From positions 394,501 through 458,500 of the forward strand of contig CALSFV010000283.1 of NCBI GenBank assembly GCA_943737045.1: 64,000 bases of DNA. Direction: 5' to 3'. The notes beneath the pieces are model-generated. The model worked only from the letters and a program-made list of their open reading frames with translations, was not told the origin of the DNA and made no database searches. The position numbers and the translations under genes are program-made. Below, piece by piece: positions 42,701-53,496 of the stretch. Numbering within the stretch: the stretch's first letter is position 1; every line of letters starts with the position of its first letter. The DNA comes from Parapristionchus giblindavisi. Lineage: Eukaryota; Nematoda; Chromadorea; Rhabditida; Diplogasteridae.

Positions 42701-45700
42701 ATTATCATTGCCAAAAGCACGGTAAAATTATCATAATGAGTGTAATTTTTAAAAAGCTTATGATGTAAAAGCTAAATCGTAAAGTGACATATCTGAGTGG
42801 TGTCAGTCTGATATATTAGGCTTGAGGTAGAATTGTATGTATTTATTTAAATAAAGTCGAATATAGTATATTGTCTAAAGTCGATTCCATACCTTTTTCA
42901 TTTGCTCAATAACCGAATTTTGACGAGGATCGAACTTGATTCCTTCTTCAACTTCATCCCATTCTGGATCGTTCTCTGCAAATAACAAACATACATTTTC
43001 GGTGCCCTCATCGAATTATTTTCATATAGTGGGTCGATTTAGAAAAATCGTTATTTTTCGTTTAAATTGCAATCTTTCACATAAAAAAACTGAGCGTTAT
43101 ATAGTGGGTCGACCCTAAAAAGAGCCATATATAGTGGGTCAATCCTCACACTGTGAGGGTATGAAAATGTATGATAACAAACTGAATGTCAAATATTAGT
43201 TGGGTACTTTTCCTAGTCGTGGCGCAATTGATCTCCCAAGGAGACGAATATTGTATATTTGATTATTTCTGATTTCTATGCCAAATGCACATTATAGCTA
43301 GCATATTCTCAACATTCAAATTCCTAAGCATACTGTAACTTGGACAGCCCCTCATTTCCTTGTTTGCGATTTTGGAGATTAAAATTGAAAACTCTTCGAT
43401 TAACTATGGTGGCATTTTACACTACTCACCATACATTTTCGGTACCTTCGCCGTCTATTTTTATATAGTGGGTCAATTCTCGAAATAGGGTGGGTTGATT
43501 CATAAAATTCGTTTTTTTTCGCTCAAAATCGTCATTTTTGGCTTCTTTTCGCATAAAGTGACTGAAAGTGAGCCATATATCAATCCTCGCATTAGGGTAT
43601 GAAAATGTATGTTTAATACTACTCACGCTTAATGGTGGACTCTGGGAGGGGATACGGCTCCTCGACCTTCACCCTCTCCATAATCAAGTCGTTCCTCTCC
43701 TCTTCTTCCTTGATCGCATGAGCTCGAGCGCAGTCAAACTGAAAAAAAGGTACAGTCCACAGTGCTCCAAACATTTTGAATGACAAGGCGTGCGATGAGC
43801 AAGCCAATCAACCTCTTTTAACTATCGTCTAACTTTCAAAGCAATAAGAAATGAGATGCAAATGTGATCCGTATAGGACGGACGACCAAAAAGACCGCGG
43901 TCATTTTGGCCGTCCGTCCTATACGCTACAGGACGGACGACCAAAATGACCGTCGATAATTGGCGTAGATCGGAATTACAACGCGTCCGGAACAATAAAT
44001 AGTGTTGTTGTTGTTACGAAATTTTCACAAAGTTTTCGTCCTTTGCTCTGATTTCCTTTTTATCATTTGCTTACCTTTTGCGGACTTTTTGTTTTACTGT
44101 GGACAGATTATTCTAACATTACATAGAGGGCACGTGCCCATTCTGATGACTATAAAACGAGGAAAACTGTGGGCTGAAAAAAAAACACGCAGCACGTCTA
44201 TCTATTTGTCGCGGCGCTTCGACTCACTCCAAGGAGTCCGCACTACTCTATTGATCCACTTTATTACTTTATCGATTAAGTTAGTATTCACACTCAGCAG
44301 AGTTTTTTAGTTAAGGAATGCTTAGGCTTAGAGTCCGCACTACGCTATTGATCAATTTAAATATTCTATAGATTCAGTTAGTATTCACAAGTCAGTAGAG
44401 TTCCTTTAGTTAAGGTTTGCTTAGGCTTAGTATCCGCACTACTCTATTGATCCACTTTATTACTTTATCGATTAAGACACCGGCTCAGTAAGATTCGAGG
44501 GTTGAGCCGGTGACCCCGGACATCGACCTCACCGATTTGGCTCAAACCTTTTTTGTGGATACCCCCATGGGCCCCCATCACAAAATGGGTATTCATTTGG
44601 GCTGGTTCCTTGAAACACAGATGTGGCGGGTTTTCGAAATTTGAAAACTCGATTTTCACCGAAAAAAAATGGAGCGACCTAGGACCAATGTTAGTGTCGA
44701 TTAATTATAAGTATAAATAGACAACAAAAACTGGCTATACGACGGTCCGGAGATCCGATCGCAAACTGATTTTTTTACCTCCTTAAAACATTCTAAAATT
44801 AATTAAAATTTTAAAACAAAAAAGTGCAGTCCAATTTTTGTCTCATCTCATAGAGCAAAAAATTCCGCGTCGAATGAGCGACAAAATTGAAAAATCGAAA
44901 GATACCTATTTTGAGAAAAATGGACCTGAAGATGACCCGAAAATATTTTTGTTTTCGAAACCCCTCATGTTTGTACTCATATTGAAGAGCTCGTCGAGTA
45001 GAACAACTTTCATGTTGAACGTTTTGTCTGAAACTCGTGTACAAGAGAATTACATGAATTAAGATTTACTGGATCCTAATCGTTTAGATTGCTTGTATCT
45101 TGAGAACAAACGACTTTCATAGACTACGACCAACATGAGAAATGATGTACTCGACGAGTTCTTTAAAATGAGTATAAACATGGCAAGGTTTCGACAACAT
45201 TTTTTTCATGACCACTTTAGAGACCATGTTTTTCAGAATAAGGGCCGACAATTTTTTTCGTGAAACAACAAATTAAGTATGGATTTTTGAGTTCTACAAT
45301 ATAGGCGTAATCAATTTGTGCACAAAAATATTTTACTTTCGTTTAACTCAAAATTGGGTGAACAACCGTGTGAATAAATAAAACTCATGTAATTCTCTTG
45401 TACACGAGTTTCAGACAAAACGTTCAACATGAAAGTTGTTATACTCGACGAGCTCTTCAATATGAGTACAAACATGAGGGGTTTTGAAAACAAAAATATT
45501 TTCGGGTCATCTTCAGGTCCATTTTTCTCAAAATAGGTATCTTTCGCTTTTTCAATTTTTTCGTTCATTCGACGCGGAATTTTTTGCTCTATAAGATGAG
45601 ATAAAAATTGGACTGCACTTTTTTGTTTTAAAATTTTAATTAATTTTAGAATGTTTTAAGGAGGTAAAAAAATCAGTTTGCGATCGGATCTCCGGACCGT

Positions 45701-48700
45701 CGTATAGCCAGTTTTTGTTGTCTATTTATACTTATAATTAATCGACACTAACATTGGTCCTAGGTCGCTCCATTTTTTTTCGGTGAAAATCGAGTTTTCA
45801 AATTTCGAAAACCCGCCACATCTGTGTTTCAAGGAACCAGCACAAATGAATACACATTTTGTGATGGGGACCCATGGGGGTATCCATAAAAAATTTTTGG
45901 GCCAAATCGGTGAGGTCGATGTCCGGCACTTCCTGGAATCTCACTGAGCCGGTGTCTTAAGTTAGCATTCACACTCACAAGGAGTCTCGTTCAGCTTAAG
46001 GTGGAAAAAAGTGACGATTTATAGCTCATTTGAAAGCCCTTTCTCTGTTGAATAAGAATGTATGTTTAAAAAATCCGAAAAGGCTCTGTACATGGATTTT
46101 TAAAAATCCAAAGTTTGAGCAATTTATTGCTTGAAATTCCTGTGTAATGGCAGTTGAATTGCCGTACAATGATGGGCTACATCTCCGCGCTCTCCCACCG
46201 AGCTAGTGGTGGCGCAGTGGTAAAGATGTCGCTTATAATTTTTGCGCTGCGGGCTCGATCCCCACCGACGCGACATGTTTTGCACGATTTATACACTTGT
46301 CTTTTTGTACAGTTTCGAAAATATCTTATTCCTATCATGTCTTACGATCCTATTGTCATGTCTCATCCGTACATTATTAAATAACAGAGAATTCATTTAT
46401 TACAAAGTGAAATACAAACAATTAGAACAAATTTCGAGATTTCTGAAATACGTTGAATCTTTCAATCAACACTGACAAACTTTCAGACAGATTGTATGCA
46501 TGGATTTCAATAAGCATTTTGGGAATTTTTTTTAAAAAAGATCATAAAAAGACAAAACAATCGTGTATATGTCGCATCGGTGGGGATCGAACCCGCAGCG
46601 CAAAAATTGTAAGCGACATCTTTACCACTGCGCCACCACTAGCTCGGATGGAGAGCCACGGACGGGACACACAAGCCAAAAGGACGTACGCCCCTTTTGC
46701 CAAATGCACATCAAAGTTCAAAAAAGCTACGGTATTAGGCGGCATTGCTAAATGCAGAAACGCAACTCTAGAGGCGGAATTTTCAAAAATGTTCGTAAAT
46801 TAGCAAACAAATCGTACTGAATAAATTCAAAAATAATTAATTTCGAAGTCGTGAGAGCTAGCTGATAGCTTTTGTCAACGCGACAGACGGAACCATAGGT
46901 CTGTAAGATATTTGAATATGCAAAATGTTAATAAAAATCGTATTCACAGAGATTCCGCGACATAACGAAATATAGGACTTTACACTGCATTTAGCAAACT
47001 TCGTATTGCCAATACTCTTATTTCTTCTCTATTTTTTCCAATACAATTTAGATTGTTTCAGTGTTCAGCCTCATCAAAGATTTAAGCGAAATAAATTCAT
47101 GAAACTACAAAATTTTGAAGAAACAAAAATAATTCCGCATCTGCGAATTAGGGGTTCCTAAAACGCGCGGTGGCGTGCATATAGTGTGCGGCAATTTGCT
47201 GACTCGCCTTTGTCCCGTCCGTGGAGCGCGGAGAAGTAGCCCATCATTGTACGGCAATTCAACTGCCATTACACAGGAATTTCAATGCAAAAATTGCTCA
47301 AACTTGTACAGAGCCGTTTCGGATTTTTTAAACATACATTCTTATTCTACAAAGAAAGCGCTTTCAAAAGAGCTATGAATAGTCACTATTCGCCACCTTA
47401 AGCTGAGAGAGACTCCTTGTCAGCAGAGTTCCTTAGTTAAGGAATGCTTAGGCTTAGAGTCCGCACTACGCTATTGATCAATTTAAATGTTCTATAGATT
47501 CAGTTAGTATTCACAAGTCAGTAGAGTTCCTTACTTAAGGAATGCTTAGGCTTAGAGTCCGCACTACTCTATTGATCCACTTAATTACTCTATGATCCGC
47601 TTTAGCTAAAGAAAGTTGTTTATTTTATAAAGAAAGGATGGCCTTAATTAGTGTCCACAACGAGCATTCAACTAAATAGCTACAAAAAGATTAAAGTGAT
47701 ATATGCGTGATGATTGTTATTTTCCGATTAATCTAGAAAAGAAAAATTGATCAAGAATAATAAACACAATCAGTCCATTTTTTAAAGTCCATAAAAGACA
47801 TGAAAATGATAAAAGTAAAGCAGAGCCAAGGCGAAGAGGTAAAATGACGATTTATAAAAAGACCGTTTTAAATTAAAAGACTTGTGACCGTTTTAATTTT
47901 TTTTCTCCGATTTGGATACTACCGTTTTCAAGATATGCTAGAAAATCCGGGTTCCCTCTAAGGATCGATATTGTGCGCCGCGAATTATGACCTATGAAAT
48001 ATGTCAGTACCTCAATTCGAGGAAGGGGAATCAGAATCACGAATAAAAATCGTTCCTTTTGTGCATAGATCGAAAAGTATGTTACAAAGCACCAAGCCTG
48101 ACCGCATTTTGAGCCAAAATTTCCCAAAAAATTTTGAAAACCGATAACCTAGCTATTCGACCTATGCTTTTGTGGAATTTTTTTATATTTTTTTTAGAAT
48201 ATTGGCATATTGTACCCAAAAAAATCAGCATTTCGAAGAAAAATGGTAGAAGATGGCGTTTTCGCACATACATTTGAGAGTCACGATTAATTTTTTTCGA
48301 GTAGATTGAAAAAAATTCGCACTGTAGGTCAATATTCGAGTGAGATATGGGTCCCCAAAGTGGTAGATCACGAAATCGATAAAAAATGCAAATTTGGCGA
48401 AAAGAAGTGGTTAGGACTTCTCCTTTCCCTCGTTATGATTAATGTAACAAGTAGTATCCAAATCGGAGAGAAAAAAATAAAACGGTCACATGGCCTCTTT
48501 CATTCTTACAGGAGATCCGTGATAGGATGAAAATATGCATGGCAAATTGCCATTGGCAATAATATAAATGCACGCAGAAACACTTGTTTTGTGTGAATAG
48601 TGTGAAAATGGCTACTACCACTTCATGACCAGAGAAATAAATAAATATTGACCCTAATTCTCACTACCAGTTAAATACTTCTTTCCATACTATTTACTAA

Positions 48701-48991
48701 TATCAATATATTATCAGAACCGTGGGCAGCGGGACGTGGCGGCCGCCGCGTCCCGCTGTCCGCGGTTATTTTGGTCGTCCGCCCTATACGCTACAGGACG
48801 GACGACCAAAAAGACCGCGGTCATTTTGGTCGTCCGTCCTGTAGCGTATAGGACGGACGGCCAAAATGACCGCGGTCTTTTTGGTCGTCCGTCCTATACG
48901 GTTAAGTAGATGCAAAGGAGAATATGCAATCAGCAATTGGAATGCCACCCACCTCCACTCCTTCACGACCTTCTCCACTCGTTCCCTTCAT
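36800..48991 (-). CDS. C2H2 array gene 5, 482 aa, 11 exons
   Basis: Exons: 48953-48991, 43627-43738, 42893-42975, 42546-42686, 42111-42245, 41231-41296, 40679-40789, 39804-40241, 38978-39061, 38249-38355, 36800-36932. They total 1,449 nt and are open to a TGA at 36800-36802. Architecture matches gene 4: acidic exons with IKEE, VKVE and VKGE, then fingers CIVC, CRHRFC, split CSKC and CAAAEC. A Cys before finger 2 that is not a ligand is Tyr here. Intron 1 is 5.2 kb because of a Mutator-like insertion with a 9-base target duplication (43863-48907); in the other complete copies intron 1 is only 130-160 bases. Whether this intron is still spliced efficiently is unknown. The 5' end faces a mirror-image start exon on the plus strand (50190). 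Confidence 0.86.
37086..37489. mobile_element. Palindromic MITE (GGTATGTTCCCAACTTGT ends), copy 2
   Basis: Copy of 13996-14391 at the paralogous place beside gene 5's terminal exon, hence older than the gene 3/gene 5 split or spread by gene conversion. Confidence 0.75.
37533..37846. mobile_element. hAT-like MITE (TAGAGATCTGCAAACGTGC), 8-base TSD
   Basis: CTCCGTAC at 37525-37532 and 37847-37854. Ends are inverted. The paralogous sites beside genes 3 and 4 (near 14430 and 27640) are empty, so it inserted after those duplications. Confidence 0.88.
38092..38222. mobile_element. Hairpin MITE (ACAGAGAAAAAATTCCCTAG), copy 2, internally shortened
   Basis: Same element as 18790-18957 at the paralogous place in gene 5, with an internal deletion. 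Confidence 0.7.
38767..38959. mobile_element. CATACATGGGCG hAT-like MITE, 8-base TSD
   Basis: GATGCTAG at 38759-38766 and 38960-38967. It lies beside a CATAGGTCGA-family MITE (about 38647-38752) flanked by CATAAGAT. Both are in the intron just downstream of gene 5 exon 9 (38978-39061). Confidence 0.87.
39487..39607. mobile_element. Small TTAA MITE (TTAAAGGGAGCGTAACCTC)
   Basis: TTAA at both ends; CAATGGCCTCTTC pairs with GAAGAGACCATTG. Confidence 0.8.
40277..40650. mobile_element. Two abutting TTAA MITEs with nested hAT MITE (gene 5 copy)
   Basis: Paralogue of 20202-20566. The nested CATAGGTCGA element is 40516-40632 with GCTCGGGT on both sides. The first MITE has an extra internal repeat of GTGCACAATGTGAGAGAGA. 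Confidence 0.8.
41300..41329. repeat. (AAT)n microsatellite at a 3' splice site
   Basis: It directly abuts the TTTTCCAG acceptor of gene 5 exon 6 (exon starts at 41296). Confidence 0.9.
41388..41569. mobile_element. CATACATTTTCGGTACCCTC-family MITE
   Basis: AACATTTTCGGTACCCTCGC at the left and GAGGGTGTGAAAATGTATG at the right, with TATAGTGGGTCAATCCTCGC inside. Confidence 0.7.
42265..42385. mobile_element. Small TTAA MITE
   Basis: TTAA at both ends with inverted CAACGGCCTCTTCAAC-type halves. It lies just upstream (gene sense) of the FDAGDVKPS exon of gene 5. Confidence 0.78.
42987..43175. mobile_element. CATACATTTTCGG-family MITE
   Basis: CATACATTTTCGGTGCCCTC and GGGTATGAAAATGTATG ends. It lies near gene 5 exon 3; a second copy is at 43432-43612. 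Confidence 0.7.
43432..43612. mobile_element. CATACATTTTCGG-family MITE
   Basis: CATACATTTTCGGTACCTTC and ATTAGGGTATGAAAATGTATG-type ends, between exons 2 and 3 of gene 5. Confidence 0.7.
44214..44471. repeat. Tandem repeat, unit about 105 bases, left part
   Basis: Units contain GAGTCCGCACTACGCTATTG, TTCAGTTAGTATTCACA and AGAGTTCCTTAGTTAAGG. The array resumes at 47402-47610 after elements D and E, and appears inverted at 49239-49420. Confidence 0.8.
44472..45960. mobile_element. Palindromic TTAA element D, 1.5 kb
   Basis: TTAA at 44472 and 45957; ends GACACCGGCTCAGTAAG and ACTGAGCCGGTGTC. The arms pair around 45210. Each arm carries the same frame (KNGPEDDPKIFLFSKPLMF...). The interrupted unit of the tandem repeat is visible on both sides. 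Confidence 0.85.
45996..47401. mobile_element. Palindromic TTAA element E, 1.4 kb
   Basis: TTAAGGTGG and CCACCTTAA ends. The arms pair around 46430 and 46850 with an unpaired centre. Each arm carries a tRNA-like stretch (46204-46276 plus; 46574-46648 minus). The target is itself a palindrome: AAGGAGTCTCGTTCAGC lies before the TTAA and GCTGAGAGAGACTCCTT after it. Confidence 0.83.
46204..46276 (+). repeat. tRNA-like stretch in element E, left arm
   Basis: GTGGCGCAGTGGTAAAG (A box) and GGGCTCGATCCCC (B box), with a mirror copy at 46574-46648. No acceptor stem. Confidence 0.5.
47402..47610. repeat. Tandem repeat, unit about 105 bases, right part
   Basis: Two units matching 44214-44471. Confidence 0.8.
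48064..48166. mobile_element. CATAGGTCGA hAT-like MITE, 8-base TSD
   Basis: CTTTTGTG at 48056-48063 and 48167-48174. Ends CATAGATCGAAAAGTATG and ATTCGACCTATG. It is nested in the Mutator-like element. Confidence 0.85.
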
Positions 48992-49082
48992 ATGCCAAGT
49001 CTTCCAGATTCAAGTACGACTCTGTATCAAGTCAAAATCAACAGTGAAAGTTAACAAAGAAAAGTAATGTGGCGTTCAAAAG

Positions 49083-49671
49083 ACATGTCGGTATCCGACG
49101 GACCGCCAAATTGCGGCCGCAAAATGGCGGTCCGCTGGATAGTTATCCGACGGACCGCCATTTTGCGGAATTAGTATTATTTCTTATTTTGCTATTTAAA
49201 CAAACAAATGCAGACTCTTTGATAGGCTAAATAATGGATTAATAGAGTAGCGCGGATACTAAGCCTAAGCAAACCTTAACTAAAGGAACTCTGCTGATTG
49301 TTAATAGTAACTGAATCGATAGGTTAATTAAATAGATCAATAGAGTAGTGCGGATACTAAGCCTAAGCAAAACGTAACTAAAGGAACTCTGCTGAGTGCG
49401 AATAGTAATTGAATCGATATAATGTTTTTTTTTCGAATGTAAAGCTCTGAAACGATGATAAAACAACGAAAATGAAGTTGAGGCAGTTTGTAAAAATTAG
49501 CAAAAGAATAAAGACAGATAGGATTCGAACCAGGGGGTGTAGGGATGCTAGTCTGATGCGCCCCCGGTTGAGCCATAGAGGCAGCTGCACACTCTACGTT
49601 GCATCTCGTAGGGTATTTTGGCGGCGCGCGTGTGTCGCCGCAAAATGGCGGTCCGTCCGTTACGGACACCT
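49083..49671. mobile_element. 589-base Mutator-like element in the divergent promoter
   Basis: CGTTCAAAAG at 49073-49082 and 49672-49681. Ends contain GACGGACCGCCA and its complement. Inside are inverted units of the 105-base repeat and a tRNA-like stretch (49512-49582, minus; B box GGTTCGAATCC). Confidence 0.75.
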
Positions 49672-49839
49672 CGTTCAAAAGCCGCTAGAACGGGACAAAA
49701 GGGAGAAGGAAGAGAAACAGATATAGTTCCTTATCTATATAATGATATACACAGTGTTTAGAACGGATTGAATGTAAATTAAGGTGAAACTATGGCACTA
49801 ATTAGAAAGAGCGAAGAATCTCAAGTACAGCCGTAGACT

Positions 49840-49915
49840 GTATCCGGCAAATGGAAATACTCTGAATGGGAAAGCGCTCCTACCCACCGCGCACTAACAA
49901 CACACCACCATTAGT
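49840..49915 (-). promoter_or_regulatory. Conserved upstream block, copy 5
   Basis: Same block, upstream of gene 5, at the edge of the unique centre of the divergent promoter. Confidence 0.5.
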
Positions 49916-50189
49916 TTACTGTAATCGTTTCAGTCGGCCTTTTCATAATTTTGCCCCCTCGTGTTGTTTCGCGAATTTTTATATTTTTCGAGCAGGCACT
50001 ATATCCACTTCTCTTATTGCCATAGTTTCACCTTAATTTACATTCAATCCGTTCTAAACCTTTTTCTCTTCCTTCTCCCTTTTGTCCCGTTTTAGCAACT
50101 TTTGAACGCCTTATTACTTTTCCTTGTTAACTTTCACTATTGATTTTGACTTGATACAGAGTCGTACTTGAATCTGGAAGACTGGGCAT

Positions 50190-52976
50190 ATGAAGGGAAT
50201 GAGTGGAGAAGGTGGTGAAGGAGTGGAGGTGAGTGGTATTCCAATTGCTGATTACATATTCCCTTTTATCCTGAATTTCTTGTTGCTTTTTAAGCTAAAC
50301 AATAATTAAAAGAAGCTATATGACTTGGACAGCGTACGCTTTGTCATTCAAAGTGTTTGGAGCTCTGTGGAATACAGATTTGGAGCATTAAACGGAGAGT
50401 TATCTCTCTCAATGGTCTCTTCATTGCGCACACTATTTGCCTTTAAGATGGAACAAATTCTTGCTGATGCCGCCAGAATGCGGGCATCGCTAGACGATTA
50501 TTTATTTTATTATTATTATTAGTAGTAGTAGTTTTGTAGTAGTTTTTTTATTATTAATCCACTTACAGGCGAGGAGGACCGAGGCGACGTGGACGGCAAT
50601 GATCGAGAAGATCAGGAGAGAAAGATTGGAGAACGCGGCAGAGGTGGGTTTCACAGCGTTTCGAGAGTGCTCATGGTGTAACAGAGAAAAAAGTAGAGCG
50701 AAAAAAGAGAGAGAGAGCACGCAAAAGTGAGAGACACAGACGACGAGAGTACACCACGGTGCAGTCATACCGCAATTTTTTTGGCATTTTGCCAAAATTT
50801 CGATGCGCGCTCTCACTGTGTTACATACATTGCCATACCCTCGCAGTGCGAGGATTGACCCACTATATAAGGCCATTTTAGGGCATTTGATAAAAAAATA
50901 AGCTAAAAATGACGATTTTTAAGCGAAAATAACGAATTTTATGAATCAACCCACCCTATTTCGAGAATTGACCCAGTATATAAAAATAAACGGCGAGGGT
51001 ACCGAAAATGTATGACTGTGTTATAGAAACGCTGTGGGTTTAGTAGTGTAAATTTTGAAAATGCCGGAAAAACTTTGTTGTACTGTACTTTGTATTTTGA
51101 TGAATACGTATAATTTATTTTTTATACGGTATAAATATTATTACCCCCCCCCCCTCCTGTAAAAAAATTAACCGTTTTTCGTTCGGTTTCCCCTCATAGG
51201 TCGAATAGCTAGGTTATCGGTTTTCAAAATCCGGTCAGTTTTTTCGATTTTTGGCAAATTTAGCTCAAAATCCGGTCAGGTTTTTCTTTTTTTTGTGAGA
51301 TTTTGGTTCAGAAACCGGTCAGGCTTGGTACTTTGTAACATACTTTTCGACCTATGTTTCCCCTTATAATCCTAGTATTTTATGCGTATACTTCTTTTAT
51401 TTCACGATATTATTTTCATATTGTAGATAGTGTTGACGTTACTTGCACAATTATTCTCTAATTAAAGCGACACCCCAAGCTAGTTTGAAAATCTCCGCTC
51501 TGGCCACACTCTCTCGGTTTCCTTGTCTACGAGAGAGTATTGCCAATGCGGAGAGTTTCAAATTAGATTGGGATGTGCCTTTAAGCATAGGTCGAATGGC
51601 TAGGTTATCGGTTTTCAAAATCCGGTCAGGTTCATAGGTGGGCGCGTGAAAACTAATATTTTCTGCGCACAGCCTTGCTTTATCATGCGCATAGCCTTGA
51701 CTAGCAAAAATTAGAAAAATTTCCGACGGATCAGCAAAAAATAGCCGTGCGCACGGCCTTGCCTCCCATTTTCCCGGTTTGCGCACGGCCTTTCCTCCAG
51801 CTTGCCCACCTATGGTCAGGTTTTTGATTGTTGGCAAATTTGGCTCAAAATCCGGTCAGATTTTTCGATTTTTGTGAGATTTTGGCTCAGAATCCGGGGT
51901 CAGGCTTGGTATTTTGTAACATACTTTTCGACCTATGCCTTTAAGGTGTACCGTGTTCAAGCGGAAGCCTATAGATGGCTGGCAAAGGCCGCCGCTTTGA
52001 TGAAGGAGGCGGCCGAACTTGGACAATATCGCGAGAGAAGGCAGCGTCAATTAGCTGCCATCCTGGCCGTAAGTGTTATTTTATTTATTTTATTATTTAT
52101 TTTAATAATAATAATAATAATCTATGCATTAACATAGAATAGCAAACAATTGATATCGTGATGAATTACATAAAATACGATGCCACAACGTATACACTTA
52201 CGGCAAATTATCTTAGATATAGGTTGTCTAATTGTTCAGCTATAGAGAAAGGTTATCTTACTCCAAACTCTCTCAAAAATACACTTTTGATAATACTCTC
52301 TCGCTCGAGATAGTAATGGGGGCTAGAGTAAGCTAACTAAGTTATCTCACATATGAGAGAATTGTCGGATGTTAGATAACCTATGACTCAAATATGCGAC
52401 AGTTTGCCGTCAGTGTAGGTAGCAAACGATACGATGCAACATTTTGTCATTATTATTTTATTATTCTTATTATTATTATTAGTAGTTTTAGTCGTACATT
52501 TTCGGTACCCTCGCCGTCTATTTTTATGTAGTGGGTCAATTCTCGAAATAGGGTGGGTTGATTCACAAAATTCGTTATTTTCGCATAAAAATCGTCATTT
52601 TTAGCTTCATTTTTTATCAAGTGTCCTAAAATCGGACTTATAGTGGGTCAATCCTCGCACTGCGAGGGTATAGCAATGTATGCTTTTAGTATTAATTGCC
52701 TTTATTCAGCTGCCGTTCAATGAGCAACTCGGACCCCTCCGTCAATTCCTCGATGCTGAGTAGGTGTTTTGTCATTATTAATTTCTCTTTTGCTAATCGA
52801 TAATTAATTTTTATCTTCTACCACGGTCACAATCCTCGCATTACGAGGATATGAAAATGTATAATTTTTAGCTTTGCTTCGTTGTTTCGAATTCACTGGG
52901 TCATACATGGGCGCCCTGTAAAATTAGGGCTTTTCGAAAATACCCAACTTCTACCAAGATTCTGCTTAATTCATCG

Positions 52977-53027
<51 letters not shown>

Positions 53028-53416
53028 TATACTTCATCGTAATCCGCATTAAAATCGTGCATTTTCTTCAGGACATCGGCGATGAATGATGCACCTGAGC
53101 CGCCGTCATCGACGGTTTGTTTTTTATATTGTTGGTCGATTTAGAAGAATCGTTATTTTTCGCTTAAATTATAATCTTTCACATAAAAATGAGCTTTATA
53201 TAGTGGGTTGACCCTGAAAATGAGCTGTATATAGTGGGTCAATCGTTACACTGTGAGAGTATGAAAATGTATGGTCGATTCTCGAAATAGGGTTGGTAAA
53301 TTTTAAAAAATCGATATTCTTCGCTTAAAACCGTCATTTTTAGCTTTGTTTCGAATCTAGTGACCTGGAAATGAGCCTTATATAGTGCTCGCATTACGAG
53401 GGTATGACAATGTATG

Positions 53417-53496
<80 letters not shown>

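Larger units (their letters stand above)
43863..48907. mobile_element. Mutator-like composite element, 5.0 kb, 9-base TSD
   Basis: AGATGCAAA lies at 43854-43862 and 48908-48... (48908-48916). Both ends are built from nested inverted copies of GGACGGACGACCAAAA and its complement, with GACCGCGGTC hairpins. The interior has a roughly 105-base tandem repeat, two palindromic TTAA elements (D, E) and a CATAGGTCGA MITE. It sits in intron 1 of gene 5. Long ends plus a 9-base duplication suggest a Mutator-like element; no transposase was seen. Confidence 0.7.
48992..50189. promoter_or_regulatory. Head-to-head (bidirectional) promoter region
   Basis: The start exon of gene 5 (minus, 48953-48991) and a homologous start exon (plus, 50190-50228) face away from each other. 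Their flanks are inverted repeats: sequence at 49681-49800 recurs in reverse complement at about 50020-50095, and 49000-49080 matches 50100-50185. The unique centre is about 220 bases (49801-50019). A 589-base element (49083-49671) has inserted in the gene-5 side only. Confidence 0.7.

Noticed and set aside
44869..45568. Two protein-coding genes in opposite orientation
   Set aside because: They are the two arms of one palindrome (element D), so their similarity is not independent support.
44214..47610. CRISPR-like array
   Set aside because: The roughly 105-base units are contiguous tandem repeats without unique spacers, in an animal genome and inside a transposon.
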